Positions 18,462-28,242 are shown, numbered from the stretch's first letter. The stretch is 64,000 bases of DNA from Promethearchaeota archaeon (GCA_019058295.1 JAHPZI010000019.1:31403-95402); one strand, 5' to 3'. The notes: a model not told the origin generated them from the sequence alone. Numbers and translations are program-made.

Positions 18462-21023
18462 CTATAAGATTAATTGTTTAATTGGATAAATATCTGCCAT
18501 AAGATAAGCGATAAATTGTTTATTTTTAAGTTTCTTAGATTTCGGGATTGAGAGTATAATACGTTTTTTACCCTCCCCAATTGTTTCTTTTTTTAATGCA
18601 GTTGTATAATTAATAGGAATTGGCAATCCTTTTGATTTCTCCACGATGAGAATGCTTATCGGTATTTCCCACTCATCAAATTTATTAGGGATATTAATTT
18701 CAGCTATAATTTGATTTTTTATAGGGTCTTTCTCAAATTTAACGATATGAACTTTCTCCTTTATGGATTCTTTTTCATTCTTAATTGGTTCTAATCTATA
18801 GGTTCCAACACCAGTTAATTTATTATTCTGGTTTAAAATGCCCCAAGACTGCCAGGTTCCTCTGAAAAGCTGTCTTAGAAGCGCTGGAAAGAAAGTTAAT
18901 CCAGCTTTAAAAAATTGTTTAAGCCCTCCTGATTTTAAATGACTTAATAACATCGATATGCTCACAGGGCTATTTTTCCCTAAATCTCTCATAAGATTGA
19001 ATAAATTTCCATGCCAATCCTTTTCTATTAATAAATTACTACCCCTTGCAACAGTACCATCTTTCCGTAAAAATCCAGAGATACGAAAAATATCCAGAGG
19101 AATTGTAAAGGATGTTATCTCAAATTCACAATTTCGGCAATCCATCTGAAAATAATCATCCTTAACTTTCCCTGAAAATGCATAAAGGCTTATTCGCTTT
19201 TGAGGGACACCCACTTCACCAAATTTCTGAACCGCAAACGCAGAAAATGTCTTATTTTCATAATCAGAGGTTACTACAGAGAAGGGTATTGTTAAGCTAG
19301 CAAGTCCAATTTGATCGAGACTTGGTACAATGCTCGGTTGCGGCACTGCCATATGAACAATCTTAAAAGTCTTATTTTCAGATGATAATATTGAAGCCAT
19401 CTGAGGTGGATTACGAGTTTTAAATCTTAATTTGCTACTAATAGATTTTGTCTGGGAAAGTGGATCTACAAATTTACCTTTAATATTAAGTATATATTCT
19501 GTGTTTGTCTCCAAGATTCTTTTTGATATTATGTTCATTGTAACTAAATCACTCTGGATTTCAATTCTGTGCTTAAAATTAGGTTGAGCTTCAATCTTTA
19601 TTGATTTTGATATTAAATTTACTGGAACAAGCCCCATCTTCTCATGTAAGATTAGTCTTAAAGTAATAATGTTGGTAGGATCAATATCTTGAACTCCATC
19701 TTTTAATGGTGTTTTTTGTAAGCTACCTCCAGGAGTAACATAATGCCAAAAAGTTCCCACTTCTTCAGTCTGTTTTTCAGTACTAACTTCAAAACCAGCA
19801 GCACCTTCTTTTTGGTATGTATCATAAGGAATATACACTACGTCTCCCGTAGAACATGCAACACATAGGCCATAATGACCTAAGGCAACAGAAGCATTAA
19901 TATTAGGATAATCTGTATTACTTGCCAATAATAATGTATCATAAATCCATCTAGGATTCCCATTTGGCTCAAGAGCATAAACTTTACCATCCCCACCTCC
20001 AAAATAAATGAGGTATGGGACTTTTGCTTCAGGATCAGGTCCAATTGATGCAGATGCTCGAATAGGATCTCCAATATAATATGTCCATTTTATTTTACCA
20101 GTTTTGCCATTTAACGCATAAAAAATACCATTTGTGGAACCAAAATATACAGTATTATCTAAAGCAATTGCGGCTGAAGCATACACATGACTGCCAGTTT
20201 TATATTCCCATATTTTCGCTCCATTTTGACAATTTAGGGCATAAATACTACCATTAAATGAGGTCTGATATAGTATCCCTGTTTCACTAATAGCTGGGGA
20301 ACCGACAAGTGCTCCATGTAAATCTTTCTTCCACTTTATTTTTCCTGAATTCATTTCGAGAGCATATAAAATATGATCAAATCCCGCTGAATAAACCGTT
20401 CCATCTTTCCAAAATGAAGGTGCACTCCATACCATGAAACCCGTGCGATACCCCCATATGATTTTTCCATCTGTAGTCATTTTATATAGAAAAAAATCGT
20501 CGTTTGCTACATATATTGCCCCATCCCCTGGTCCAAGGACGATATTTGCTTCAAACCAAAAGTTGGAGCTAAATGTAAATTGTTCTTTCCTTCTATTAAC
20601 TAAATTATCATAAGTCCATTTTTCTTTTCCTTCTGGCGTAAAAGCGTGAATCTTTGAGCACCCCGTAGCAATATAAACAGTATTATCTTTATCTATACAA
20701 CCAGCGCAATCGATTATTTCTCCCGCATCATATTTCCATAATTCACGCCCTTTATGAGGATCAAATGCATAAAAATAGTGATCTGCACTTCCTACATAAA
20801 TTCTCTCTTTCGCATCAATAATTGGAGTGGAAAAAATAGCATTTCCAGTATGAAAATGAATCACTTCTGAAGCTATATCAGACTTCCCCTTCCATTTTAA
20901 ATCAGCCAACCTTCCAGAATTTTTCATATCTCCTCTCATGGTTGGCCAAGGAGCATTAACCTGATAGGGATTTTTAAAACTACTATATTTGTATTCTCGA
21001 ATGTTTTTATTAATAAATGTCAT
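18462..21023 (-). CDS. PQQ-like beta-propeller protein with C-terminal beta domains
   Basis: An 853-residue protein. The first 420 residues are propeller blades of the PQQ/quinoprotein type, with repeats such as IYVGSADHYFYAFDPHKGRE, VYIATGCSKIHAFTPEGKEK and VYFGSTNGIFYALNGKTGKI, each with the Y-A-x-x-x-x-x-G-x-x-x-W pattern. The second half is beta-rich without a family I recognise. There is no signal peptide: it opens MTFINKNIREYKYSSFKNPY and APWPTMRGDMKNSG. Such propellers usually act outside the cell, so a cytoplasmic location would be unusual. It is the first gene of the unit with the GPH symporter and FGGY kinase and may bind a carbohydrate or protein. Confidence 0.8.
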   Translation of the reverse strand: MTFINKNIREYKYSSFKNPYQVNAPWPTMRGDMKNSGRLADLKWKGKSDIASEVIHFHTGNAIFSTPIIDAKERIYVGSADHYFYAFDPHKGRELWKYDAGEIIDCAGCIDKDNTVYIATGCSKIHAFTPEGKEKWTYDNLVNRRKEQFTFSSNFWFEANIVLGPGDGAIYVANDDFFLYKMTTDGKIIWGYRTGFMVWSAPSFWKDGTVYSAGFDHILYALEMNSGKIKWKKDLHGALVGSPAISETGILYQTSFNGSIYALNCQNGAKIWEYKTGSHVYASAAIALDNTVYFGSTNGIFYALNGKTGKIKWTYYIGDPIRASASIGPDPEAKVPYLIYFGGGDGKVYALEPNGNPRWIYDTLLLASNTDYPNINASVALGHYGLCVACSTGDVVYIPYDTYQKEGAAGFEVSTEKQTEEVGTFWHYVTPGGSLQKTPLKDGVQDIDPTNIITLRLILHEKMGLVPVNLISKSIKIEAQPNFKHRIEIQSDLVTMNIISKRILETNTEYILNIKGKFVDPLSQTKSISSKLRFKTRNPPQMASILSSENKTFKIVHMAVPQPSIVPSLDQIGLASLTIPFSVVTSDYENKTFSAFAVQKFGEVGVPQKRISLYAFSGKVKDDYFQMDCRNCEFEITSFTIPLDIFRISGFLRKDGTVARGSNLLIEKDWHGNLFNLMRDLGKNSPVSISMLLSHLKSGGLKQFFKAGLTFFPALLRQLFRGTWQSWGILNQNNKLTGVGTYRLEPIKNEKESIKEKVHIVKFEKDPIKNQIIAEINIPNKFDEWEIPISILIVEKSKGLPIPINYTTALKKETIGEGKKRIILSIPKSKKLKNKQFIAYLMADIYPIKQLIL

Positions 21024-21130
21024 TTAATGATCTTATTACTTTTATATTCTCATAGTTAAATTATTTTATTAAATTATTAAATTATTATCTTTGTAAATAT
21101 TTATTAGAATATTTTATTCGTACCATATTC

Positions 21131-22036
21131 ATGCTTCCATTTATAGAACAAGTTTCAGACGAATTAAAAGAGTTTCTCTTCATCAGAGGAAAGGAAGAAT
21201 CCGCTTATTATACATGCAACGCTCTTCTAATTAATGATATTCTTATAGATACAGGAGTCTCTACTACATATTTAAATAAACTTTTAGAAAATTATCAGAT
21301 TAAAAGAGTAATTCTTACTCATTGGCACGAAGATCACATATCAGGAAGCAATTTATTACAAAACTGTAGCTTTATGTGCCATAGCAATGATAAATCCCCT
21401 ATTGAAGATAATAAAGTAATGTATAAACTATATGGCTATTCTCATCAGAATCCGCCAAACGAATTGATAAGATACTTAGAAAAGTATAATCTGAAAAATA
21501 TTGTAATATCTCAAACTATCACAGACGGAGATATTATAACTGTTAATGATAACTATAATCTACGAGTGATTCACACACCAGGTCATACTTCTGGACATTG
21601 CTGTTTTTACGAAAAAGATTCAAAGTTTGCCTTTTTAAGTGATATAAACATGCCGGGAGTTGGTCCATGGTACGGAGGCATTGACAGTAGTCTTTTAGAT
21701 TATGAAGAATCATTAAAAAAAATAAAAAACCTCGATATAAGAATTGCGGTTTTTAGTCATTATGGATTGATTACAGATGCAAATGAAATAAGCGATATTT
21801 TAATTGATGCTCTAACAATTATTCAAGGAAGAGATGAGGTTTTATTAAGCCTTTTATCTGAAAAGAAAGCCTTTACAGCTAAAGAATTATCTAATAAACA
21901 ACTTATGGTAAAAAACATTGAAGTGTATGAAGAAGCCCTACCTTTATCTGAGGAAATAATGATTGAAAAGCATTTTGAGAAATTTCTTAAACAACAATTA
22001 ATTGAACGCAAAGATGATGGTTATATTTTAAGTTAA
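21131..22036 (+). CDS. Metallo-beta-lactamase fold hydrolase (LACTB2-like)
   Basis: A 301-residue MBL-fold protein. The dizinc signature is ILTHWHEDHISGS, followed by HTPGHTSGHCCFY, the aspartate in FLSDINMPGVGPWYGG and the last histidine in VFSHYG. After residue 230 a helical tail of about 70 residues (ELSNKQLMVKNIEVYEEALP) resembles the C-terminal winged helix of LACTB2-type hydrolases. The substrate is unknown. It lies 34 bases upstream of the first MttB-family gene on the same strand and may be co-transcribed with the methyltransferase unit. Confidence 0.85.
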   Translation: MLPFIEQVSDELKEFLFIRGKEESAYYTCNALLINDILIDTGVSTTYLNKLLENYQIKRVILTHWHEDHISGSNLLQNCSFMCHSNDKSPIEDNKVMYKLYGYSHQNPPNELIRYLEKYNLKNIVISQTITDGDIITVNDNYNLRVIHTPGHTSGHCCFYEKDSKFAFLSDINMPGVGPWYGGIDSSLLDYEESLKKIKNLDIRIAVFSHYGLITDANEISDILIDALTIIQGRDEVLLSLLSEKKAFTAKELSNKQLMVKNIEVYEEALPLSEEIMIEKHFEKFLKQQLIERKDDGYILS

Positions 22037-22070
22037 AAATTTTTAAATTAAATAAACGGTATCCATAAAT

Positions 22071-23531
22071 ATGAAGCTCAATCGTATAGAAGTCTTGAGT
22101 GAAGATGAAATTCAAACTATCCACGATGCCACTATGGATTTAATGTCATCAACAGGAGTTAGAATTGAATCTGAGAAAGCAAGAGCTCTTTTAAAGGAAA
22201 ATGGAGCTGAGATTGAGGAATCTTCACACTTTGTTAAATTTTCAGAATCACTTATAGATGAATTTATTAAAAAAGCGCCAGAATGCTTCTCAGTTTATGG
22301 TCCAGATGGAAATTTCAAGATTGACATCAGCACCAACTCAACTGTCTTTGCAACCGTAGGATCTCCAACTAAAATATATAATGAAAAGGATCCCGATCAT
22401 TCGCGAGATGCGCTAATGGACGATACAATTAAACATTTTAAATTGGTTGATCAGCTACGATATATTAATAGCTCTCATCTTGATGTTTGGCCAACTGATG
22501 TGCCTTATATTTCTCTTCATTGCCATGTTCTCAGAGAATGGGCTAGAAATAGTAGAAAACCTTTTGGGAATGGATGTAGAGGGGAATTAATGTGTCAAGA
22601 TATGATGAATTTAATTTCTATTATTGTTGGAAGCGATAAAGAGCTAATTGAGAAACCAAGAATTATTGCATTCTTTAATCCAATTAGTCCCCTTCTCTTA
22701 CCTGAGATTTTATTAGACGGACTTTTTGTTTTTGCCAAATATTTACAACCTGTAATAGTTGCTCCAGCAGCCATAGGAGGACTTACAGCACCCATTACGA
22801 TTGGAGGATTATTGACACAAACTAATGCTGAGGTACTTGCAACTATCGTTTTGGCTGAAATGATCAATCCCGGAGTTCCAGTTTTTTATGGGGCTGTAAA
22901 TAGTCCAATGGATCCCCTTACAGGAATTCCCGCATGGGGGGCTATTGAAATGGGGCTAATGACTACAGGTGCTGCACAGCTAGCGCGATTTTATAATATT
23001 CCTTCGAGAGCTTCTGGTAGTATGACTAATTCAATTCAATTTGATTTACAGTGTGGTGCTGAAAGAATGGCATCCCTATTAAATACCACTTATGCCGGAA
23101 TAAATTATATAACCTGTGCGGGACTCTATGAGTATGGGCTTACGGAAAGTCTCGAATTATTAGTTATTGATGATGAATTGGCAGGAATCGTAAGTAGAGC
23201 TCAGGAAGGAGTCAATATCAATGAAAACACTATTGCTCTCAATGAAATAAAATCTGTTGTTGATGAAGGTATTGGATTTATGCGAATAAAACATACTTCA
23301 AAAAATATAAGAAAAGAATTATTTGTTCCAGAATTAGCCAAAAGACTTTCCAGAAGTACATGGCTTAAAGAAGGAAAACCAGACCTTATTTCAAGATCGC
23401 GAATAAAAATTCAAGCACTTTTAGAGAAACATGAAGGCCCATATACAGCACCTAATATTGAAGAGCAATTAGAATCCTATCTCAAAGAAGTAGAAACCCG
23501 TAATATTGATGAATATAAGATCTCTCATTAA
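22071..23531 (+). CDS. MttB-family methylamine:corrinoid methyltransferase, non-pyrrolysine (copy 1)
   Basis: The 486-residue protein belongs to the trimethylamine methyltransferase MttB superfamily: it opens LSEDEIQTIHDATMDLMSSTGVRIES and has the central GGLTAPITIGGLLTQTNAEVLA segment and an ending with KHTSKNIRKELFVP. Members move a methyl group from a quaternary or tertiary amine to a corrinoid protein. True trimethylamine enzymes carry pyrrolysine at an in-frame amber codon; this frame is open throughout without TAG, so it belongs with MtgB-like relatives acting on glycine betaine, proline betaine, carnitine and similar. The corrinoid partner follows 23 bases later. Confidence 0.88.
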   Translation: MKLNRIEVLSEDEIQTIHDATMDLMSSTGVRIESEKARALLKENGAEIEESSHFVKFSESLIDEFIKKAPECFSVYGPDGNFKIDISTNSTVFATVGSPTKIYNEKDPDHSRDALMDDTIKHFKLVDQLRYINSSHLDVWPTDVPYISLHCHVLREWARNSRKPFGNGCRGELMCQDMMNLISIIVGSDKELIEKPRIIAFFNPISPLLLPEILLDGLFVFAKYLQPVIVAPAAIGGLTAPITIGGLLTQTNAEVLATIVLAEMINPGVPVFYGAVNSPMDPLTGIPAWGAIEMGLMTTGAAQLARFYNIPSRASGSMTNSIQFDLQCGAERMASLLNTTYAGINYITCAGLYEYGLTESLELLVIDDELAGIVSRAQEGVNINENTIALNEIKSVVDEGIGFMRIKHTSKNIRKELFVPELAKRLSRSTWLKEGKPDLISRSRIKIQALLEKHEGPYTAPNIEEQLESYLKEVETRNIDEYKISH

Positions 23532-23554
23532 TAAAATACTAAGGTTAAATTATT

Positions 23555-24208
23555 ATGTCTCATGAAGAATTTTTTGAAGAAATTAGTAAAGCAATTATAG
23601 ATCTAGAAGAAGAAAAAGCCATGGAGCTTGCCAAAAAAGCTATTGATAATAAGATGAATGTTCTCGAAGTTATCGAGAAAGGATTTGGAATTGCCATACG
23701 TCGACTGGGTGAATTATGGGATGCAGGAGAGTATTTCTTACCCGAATTAATGATGGGGGGGCTAATTGTTAAAAAGTCTATAGATCTACTATTACCTCAT
23801 CTTGATAAAGAAAAAGATAAGTTTCAATTAGGAAAAGCAGTAGTAGCTACAATTGAAGGGGATGTTCATTCGATCGGAAAAACAATTGTAGCAACAATGT
23901 TAAGCGCCTTTGGTTTTCAAGTCTATGATTTAGGAGAGGACGTCCCTCCAGATAAGATAATTGAAGAAGCATTGGAAAAAGAAGTGGATATCATTGGAGT
24001 ATCTTCGTTATTAACAACCACAATGATGGGGCAGAAAAAGCTTATTGAACTTTTAAAGGAGAGAGGAATTCGAGATAAATTCAAAGTTATTCTTGGAGGC
24101 GCTCCCATTACAAAGAATTGGGCTGATGAATGTGGTGCAGATGGCTATGCTCCAACTGCTATGGAAGCAGTTGATTTAGCAAAATCATTGATCGGAAAAG
24201 GTGAATAA
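23555..24208 (+). CDS. Corrinoid (B12-binding) methyl-carrier protein, MttC/MtgC-like
   Basis: A 217-residue corrinoid protein with an N-terminal four-helix cap (IAIRRLGELWDAGEYFLPELMMG) and a Rossmann B12-binding domain. The histidine that ligates cobalt is in EGDVHSIGKTIVATML (D-x-H-x-x-G), followed by the loops VSSLLTTTM and LGGAPI. It carries the methyl group between the MttB homologues and a downstream tetrahydropterin methyltransferase. It is sandwiched between the two MttB-family genes, which implies it serves both. The required MtrH/MtgA-like second methyltransferase is not in this window. Confidence 0.93.
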   Translation: MSHEEFFEEISKAIIDLEEEKAMELAKKAIDNKMNVLEVIEKGFGIAIRRLGELWDAGEYFLPELMMGGLIVKKSIDLLLPHLDKEKDKFQLGKAVVATIEGDVHSIGKTIVATMLSAFGFQVYDLGEDVPPDKIIEEALEKEVDIIGVSSLLTTTMMGQKKLIELLKERGIRDKFKVILGGAPITKNWADECGADGYAPTAMEAVDLAKSLIGKGE

Positions 24209-24211
24209 TTG

Positions 24212-25666
24212 ATGGAAAATGAGTGTAAACCCTCTTATAGATTAATCTCTGATGATCAAATTCAGAGAATTCATAAAGCGACGCTAGAAATATTAGAAAA
24301 CATTGGAGTAAAGATATCCAATGATGAAGGACTAGAACTTTTTAGAGTTTATGGATGTAAAATTGAAAATGAAAATATAGTAAAAATACCTGCTTCATTA
24401 GTCGAGGATTCCATTGAGAAAGTACCCAAGAGTATTGATATCTTTAGTAGGAATGGAGATCTAGCTATGACTCTTGAGAATCGGAATAGTTACTATGGAT
24501 TGGGGACGGACCTTGTCTACACATATGATTTAGAAACAGGAAAAACACGAGAGTCGGTTTTACAAGATGTTATAAATGCAACAATTATAGCAGATTATTG
24601 TGAAAACATAGACTTCTTAGCTTCTTACGCTTTACCACATGATGTTCCCACTAATACCATGTATATTGAATGCTTTAAAGCTGAGGTCGAAAATTCTCCC
24701 AAGCCGATCTTCTTTACAGCTGCAGGTAAAGAAGATTTATCCTATATTATCAAGATGGCGGAGACAGTTGTAGGAGATGAAGAGCAATTAAAGGAAAAAC
24801 CTTTCCTTATTCATTATTCTGAACCTTTGGCACCATTAACTCATTCATATGGGGCTATAAATAAATTACTTCTCTGTGCAGAAAAACAAATTCCGATATG
24901 TTATATTCCAACTGTACTATTAGGAGCAAGTGGACCTGTTACATTAGTAGGTGGGATTACACAAGCAAACGCAGAAGCACTCAGTGGTATTGTATTACAT
25001 CAGTTGAAATCTAAAGGTGCTCCAATCATATCAGGTTGGGGTGTTGTTCCACTGGATATGAAAGCCACAACTTATTGTTATGGTTCACCCGAATTGCGTT
25101 TGACAAATACAGCTTTTGCTGATATCTACCATTATTACAAGATACCAATTTGGTCGATTGTAGGAACTGATGCTCATGTTCTTGACCAGCAAGCAGCTAT
25201 GGAACATGCATTTGGGACTTTATTAGCTGCCTTGGACGGTGCCAATTTAATTCATGATATTGGTTACTTAGGTCAAGGCTTATTAGGAAATCCAGCAGCA
25301 ATAGTTATGTGTGACGAAATCATCAGTTATGTTAAAAGAATTATGAGAGGGTTTGAAATTAATGAAGAAACACTTGGTTTAGACATAATTAAAAAAGTAG
25401 GTCCGGGAGGAAACTTTTTGGCAGAACCACACACATTAAAACACTTTAGAAAAGAATTATGGATGCCAAAATATGCAAATCGTGAAAATCCTGATTCATG
25501 GAAAGATAAAGGGAGTATAATATATGAAGAAAAAGTTATCAAAAAAGCAAAAGAGATCCTACAACAACATAAACCATTACCTTTATCAAAAGATATTATT
25601 AATAAATTGCGTGATTTAGCACAAGAGGCTGAAAATAAGCTATTGAATTTTAAATTTTCTGCTTGA
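24212..25666 (+). CDS. MttB-family methylamine:corrinoid methyltransferase, non-pyrrolysine (copy 2)
   Basis: A second MttB homologue of about 484 residues, clearly related to copy 1 but diverged: ISDDQIQRIHKATLEILENIGVKIS, SGPVTLVGGITQANAEALSG, and the ending HTLKHFRKELWMP. Again no in-frame amber codon occurs, arguing against pyrrolysine and trimethylamine. The ORF track begins at TTG 24209 directly after the corrinoid gene's stop; ATG 24212, preceded by GGTGAATAATTG, is the better start. Two paralogues around one corrinoid protein suggest two substrates, or a heteromeric enzyme, feeding one carrier. Confidence 0.88.
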   Translation: MENECKPSYRLISDDQIQRIHKATLEILENIGVKISNDEGLELFRVYGCKIENENIVKIPASLVEDSIEKVPKSIDIFSRNGDLAMTLENRNSYYGLGTDLVYTYDLETGKTRESVLQDVINATIIADYCENIDFLASYALPHDVPTNTMYIECFKAEVENSPKPIFFTAAGKEDLSYIIKMAETVVGDEEQLKEKPFLIHYSEPLAPLTHSYGAINKLLLCAEKQIPICYIPTVLLGASGPVTLVGGITQANAEALSGIVLHQLKSKGAPIISGWGVVPLDMKATTYCYGSPELRLTNTAFADIYHYYKIPIWSIVGTDAHVLDQQAAMEHAFGTLLAALDGANLIHDIGYLGQGLLGNPAAIVMCDEIISYVKRIMRGFEINEETLGLDIIKKVGPGGNFLAEPHTLKHFRKELWMPKYANRENPDSWKDKGSIIYEEKVIKKAKEILQQHKPLPLSKDIINKLRDLAQEAENKLLNFKFSA

Positions 25667-25670
25667 AATA

Positions 25671-26120
25671 TTAAATTATATCTCTGAAAAAATCTGTTAT
25701 TCTAATTAACTTATTCTCCTTTAAGTCCATAATTAAACGAACTATTACTCCCTTAACCAATAAAGTATCTTTTGATTTTGTGTTTTTGTAACAATCCATC
25801 GCAAGTGTCATAGATGTATTTCCAACATTAATCACGCGTGTATGAATTAAAATATTATCCCCAAATGTAGCAGAATTAATATATTCTACTTCTATTTTTC
25901 TTACAGGAAATACGATTCCCTGTTTATAGAGAGCTCCACAATCTTTTCCCATCTTTGAGGTAAAACTTATAAATCCATCGTCAAAATAGTTTAGATATTT
26001 ATTTGCATGGACAATGCTCATTAAATCAGTATCATCAACTCGAACCGATAACTCGTGAAAATCTTCGATACCCATTAATTTTTCAATTATTAATTTTTCA
26101 TTCTCTTCCTTGGATGTCAT
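25671..26120 (-). CDS. Acyl-CoA thioesterase, hotdog (4HBT/YbgC) fold
   Basis: A hotdog-fold protein with the 4HBT pattern VDDTDLMSIVHANKYLNYFDDG, where the aspartate in the first strand-helix turn is catalytic, followed by IEVEYINSATFGDNILIHTRV. Family members hydrolyse acyl-CoA thioesters. The ORF track starts at ATG 26168, which would overlap the upstream gene by 26 bases and add an unrelated 16 residues; ATG 26120 (MTSKEENEK) is more likely, giving 149 residues. It is convergent with the second MttB gene. Confidence 0.8.
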   Translation of the reverse strand: MTSKEENEKLIIEKLMGIEDFHELSVRVDDTDLMSIVHANKYLNYFDDGFISFTSKMGKDCGALYKQGIVFPVRKIEVEYINSATFGDNILIHTRVINVGNTSMTLAMDCYKNTKSKDTLLVKGVIVRLIMDLKENKLIRITDFFRDII

Positions 26121-26142
26121 GATATCTTCATAAATTATATAA

Positions 26143-26865
26143 TTAACATTCCTTTTTTTTGAAACCACATTTAGGACAGATTAATTTCCTAAGACCCACT
26201 TTATATCCATTTAAATCCATCATATAAGTATTACACACTGGACAGCGTGGTTGATAACTGGGGTACCATTCTCCCTTGATATTGGGCATATTTTCTAATT
26301 TATTCATAAATTTAAATTTTCCCATATTTTCTTTATAATACTGGATTGTTTGCTGCTCTTGAGCTAAGGATTTTCCCTTATGAATTAGAATCATTAAAAA
26401 TTTAATTTTTGAAGGTTTATTTAAGAGAGAAAAAATACGGTGAATAACTTCTTCCTTATATTCAGAAAATAATTTTCCCAGTTCTGGGGGTGCTAGTGCA
26501 ACTAAAATTGATTGAAAATTATCCTTTTTCTTCATATTTTGAAATAAAAATTGATACATACGGGATTGCTCGTCTAATGACCAAATAAAGTTAAAACTTG
26601 AAATATCGTAATCTTCATTATTTGGTCCAACAATCCTTCTAATAGATGGAGTAATTGTATAGTGAAAGTTATCATTAATTTTTGATTTTAAATCGTCGAA
26701 AAAATCTTTTTCTATTACCGGGAAACTTTTAAGAATACTTTTTAATGATAATAATCTAACTTGAGACAACTCGTTTGTTTTAAGGCCATCCCAAGGGGTA
26801 TATGTATATAGTGTAAAAAATTGACTCATTAATGTGATTAATGTTTTTAATAAAAATAAATCCAT
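26143..26865 (-). CDS. Uncharacterised protein with C-terminal zinc ribbon
   Basis: A 240-residue protein of unknown family. The first 190 residues are largely helical (TNELSQVRLLSLKSILKSF, EEVIHRIFSLLNKPSKIKFL) and the C-terminus is a zinc ribbon, CPVCNTYMMDLNGYKVGLRKLICPKCG. The arrangement suggests a nucleic-acid or protein-binding adaptor, but nothing specific is visible. It lies upstream of the thioesterase on the same strand. A start at the internal MSQFFTLYTYTPWDG is possible. Confidence 0.6.
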   Translation of the reverse strand: MDLFLLKTLITLMSQFFTLYTYTPWDGLKTNELSQVRLLSLKSILKSFPVIEKDFFDDLKSKINDNFHYTITPSIRRIVGPNNEDYDISSFNFIWSLDEQSRMYQFLFQNMKKKDNFQSILVALAPPELGKLFSEYKEEVIHRIFSLLNKPSKIKFLMILIHKGKSLAQEQQTIQYYKENMGKFKFMNKLENMPNIKGEWYPSYQPRCPVCNTYMMDLNGYKVGLRKLICPKCGFKKKEC

Positions 26866-26937
26866 TGTATATCTTCGAAAATAAAGCTAATTTTAAAGAA
26901 TAAATAATTTATTATTGGATTCTATTTTTAATACATC

Positions 26938-27564
26938 ATGGTTACATCAAATACAAAGCAAGCATTAGCAATTCTTAGAGATTTTTCTAATTTTCAATGG
27001 TATATTATTGCAATTTTCCTAATTGTCTTCTATATTTATGCTACAGAATATAAAAAGCAGAATTGGGATGGAATCGCTGCTGGGTTAACTTATTTGATGT
27101 TAAATACATTTGCTGAAATTATTAATTCTATATTCTTTGTCGTAACACAGCATGCTCCTCTCTGGGCGGCACCTGGTGGAACAGCATATTTGTTCCTCAT
27201 CGGGCTAAATATTGAGTTACTATTTATGTTTTGTCTAATTGGACTTGCGACATCGAAGTTTCTTCCCGAGGATAAAGAGAAAAAATATTTCGGTGTAAAT
27301 AATCGAATCCTTATGGCGGGAATCTTTGCAGTAGTAAGTTTGATTTTTGAAATTTGTCTAAATTTTATTGGAGCTTTAACATGGGACTATTGGTGGTGGA
27401 GTGCGAGTTGTCCATTAGTCATCTTTGGTTATTTTAGCTTTTTTCTAATAGCATTCTGGGTATATGATATTGAAGATATAAATAAAAAAAGGAAAGTTGT
27501 ATTGTTCCTTGCTATGATTACTCTAATACCTTTATTTCTACTTATTGGATTAGGAATTATCTAA
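26938..27564 (+). CDS. Uncharacterised six-helix membrane protein
   Basis: The 208-residue product has about six membrane segments, among them WYIIAIFLIVFYIYAT, FLIGLNIELLFMFCLIGLA, AGIFAVVSLIFEICLNFIGA and VVLFLAMITLIPLFLLIGLG. A polar WDYWWWSASCP loop lies between helices 4 and 5. I recognise no family. It is followed 16 bases later by an SRPBCC-fold gene on the same strand, so the pair is probably co-transcribed and may act on a shared hydrophobic ligand. Confidence 0.65.
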   Translation: MVTSNTKQALAILRDFSNFQWYIIAIFLIVFYIYATEYKKQNWDGIAAGLTYLMLNTFAEIINSIFFVVTQHAPLWAAPGGTAYLFLIGLNIELLFMFCLIGLATSKFLPEDKEKKYFGVNNRILMAGIFAVVSLIFEICLNFIGALTWDYWWWSASCPLVIFGYFSFFLIAFWVYDIEDINKKRKVVLFLAMITLIPLFLLIGLGII

Positions 27565-27580
27565 AGTATGGTTTTTTCTC

Positions 27581-28075
27581 ATGTTTGATAATAGTGTAAG
27601 TGACGATACTAAAAAATTTTCAATGGACAATATTAATTTAAGGTATCAAACAATAGTTTCTGCTCCTATAGAGGAAGTATGGGAATGGATTACATCCTTA
27701 GAGGGAATACAAAAAGAAATGAAGCCCTATTTCAAAATGACTGCTCCTAAAGGTATTAAAAATATTAATGATATCAAAATTGAGTTAGGGAAACCTTTAT
27801 TTCGTAGTCATATTTATTTATTTTGTTTTCTACCAATTGGCCATGATGACATGACACTGATTAAATATACAGAAGGTAAAGGCTTTATAGAACAATCCCC
27901 TATGAGTTCAATGGAACTATGGCGACATGAGAGAGGCTTAGAAAAAGTTGAGCTAGGCACAATGATTACCGATCAATTAACATTCAAACCTCGACATGCT
28001 CCAAAGCTTATGAATAAGTTCTTACAGCGTGTATTTCGTCATCGTCATAAAGTTCTTAAACAAAGATTTGGTTAA
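27581..28075 (+). CDS. SRPBCC-fold ligand-binding protein
   Basis: A 164-residue protein with the START/Bet v1-like opening RYQTIVSAPIEEVWEWITSLEG and a later WRHERGLEKVELGTMITDQLTFKPR, the usual order of a polyketide-cyclase or SRPBCC hydrophobic pocket. It ends in a basic helix (LQRVFRHRHKVLKQRF), unusual for the fold and possibly membrane- or nucleic-acid-contacting. It follows the six-helix membrane protein by 16 bases. The ligand is unknown. Confidence 0.7.
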   Translation: MFDNSVSDDTKKFSMDNINLRYQTIVSAPIEEVWEWITSLEGIQKEMKPYFKMTAPKGIKNINDIKIELGKPLFRSHIYLFCFLPIGHDDMTLIKYTEGKGFIEQSPMSSMELWRHERGLEKVELGTMITDQLTFKPRHAPKLMNKFLQRVFRHRHKVLKQRFG

Positions 28076-28242
28076 AAAGATGCATTGGACAGCTATGCTG
28101 AAGAAGAGAAACATTTTGGATAAATATATAATTTATCTTTAAGTTTTTTTGTAAGGTGCGTTAGACTTAAATATTTTTTTAATATAGTTCTATTATAATT
28201 AAAATTAAAAATAAAATTAATAGAAAGAAAAGAGGAGAAAAA

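Noticed and set aside
22071-25666. Pyrrolysine-encoding trimethylamine methyltransferase genes
   Set aside because: Both MttB-family frames run to their normal ends without any in-frame amber codon.
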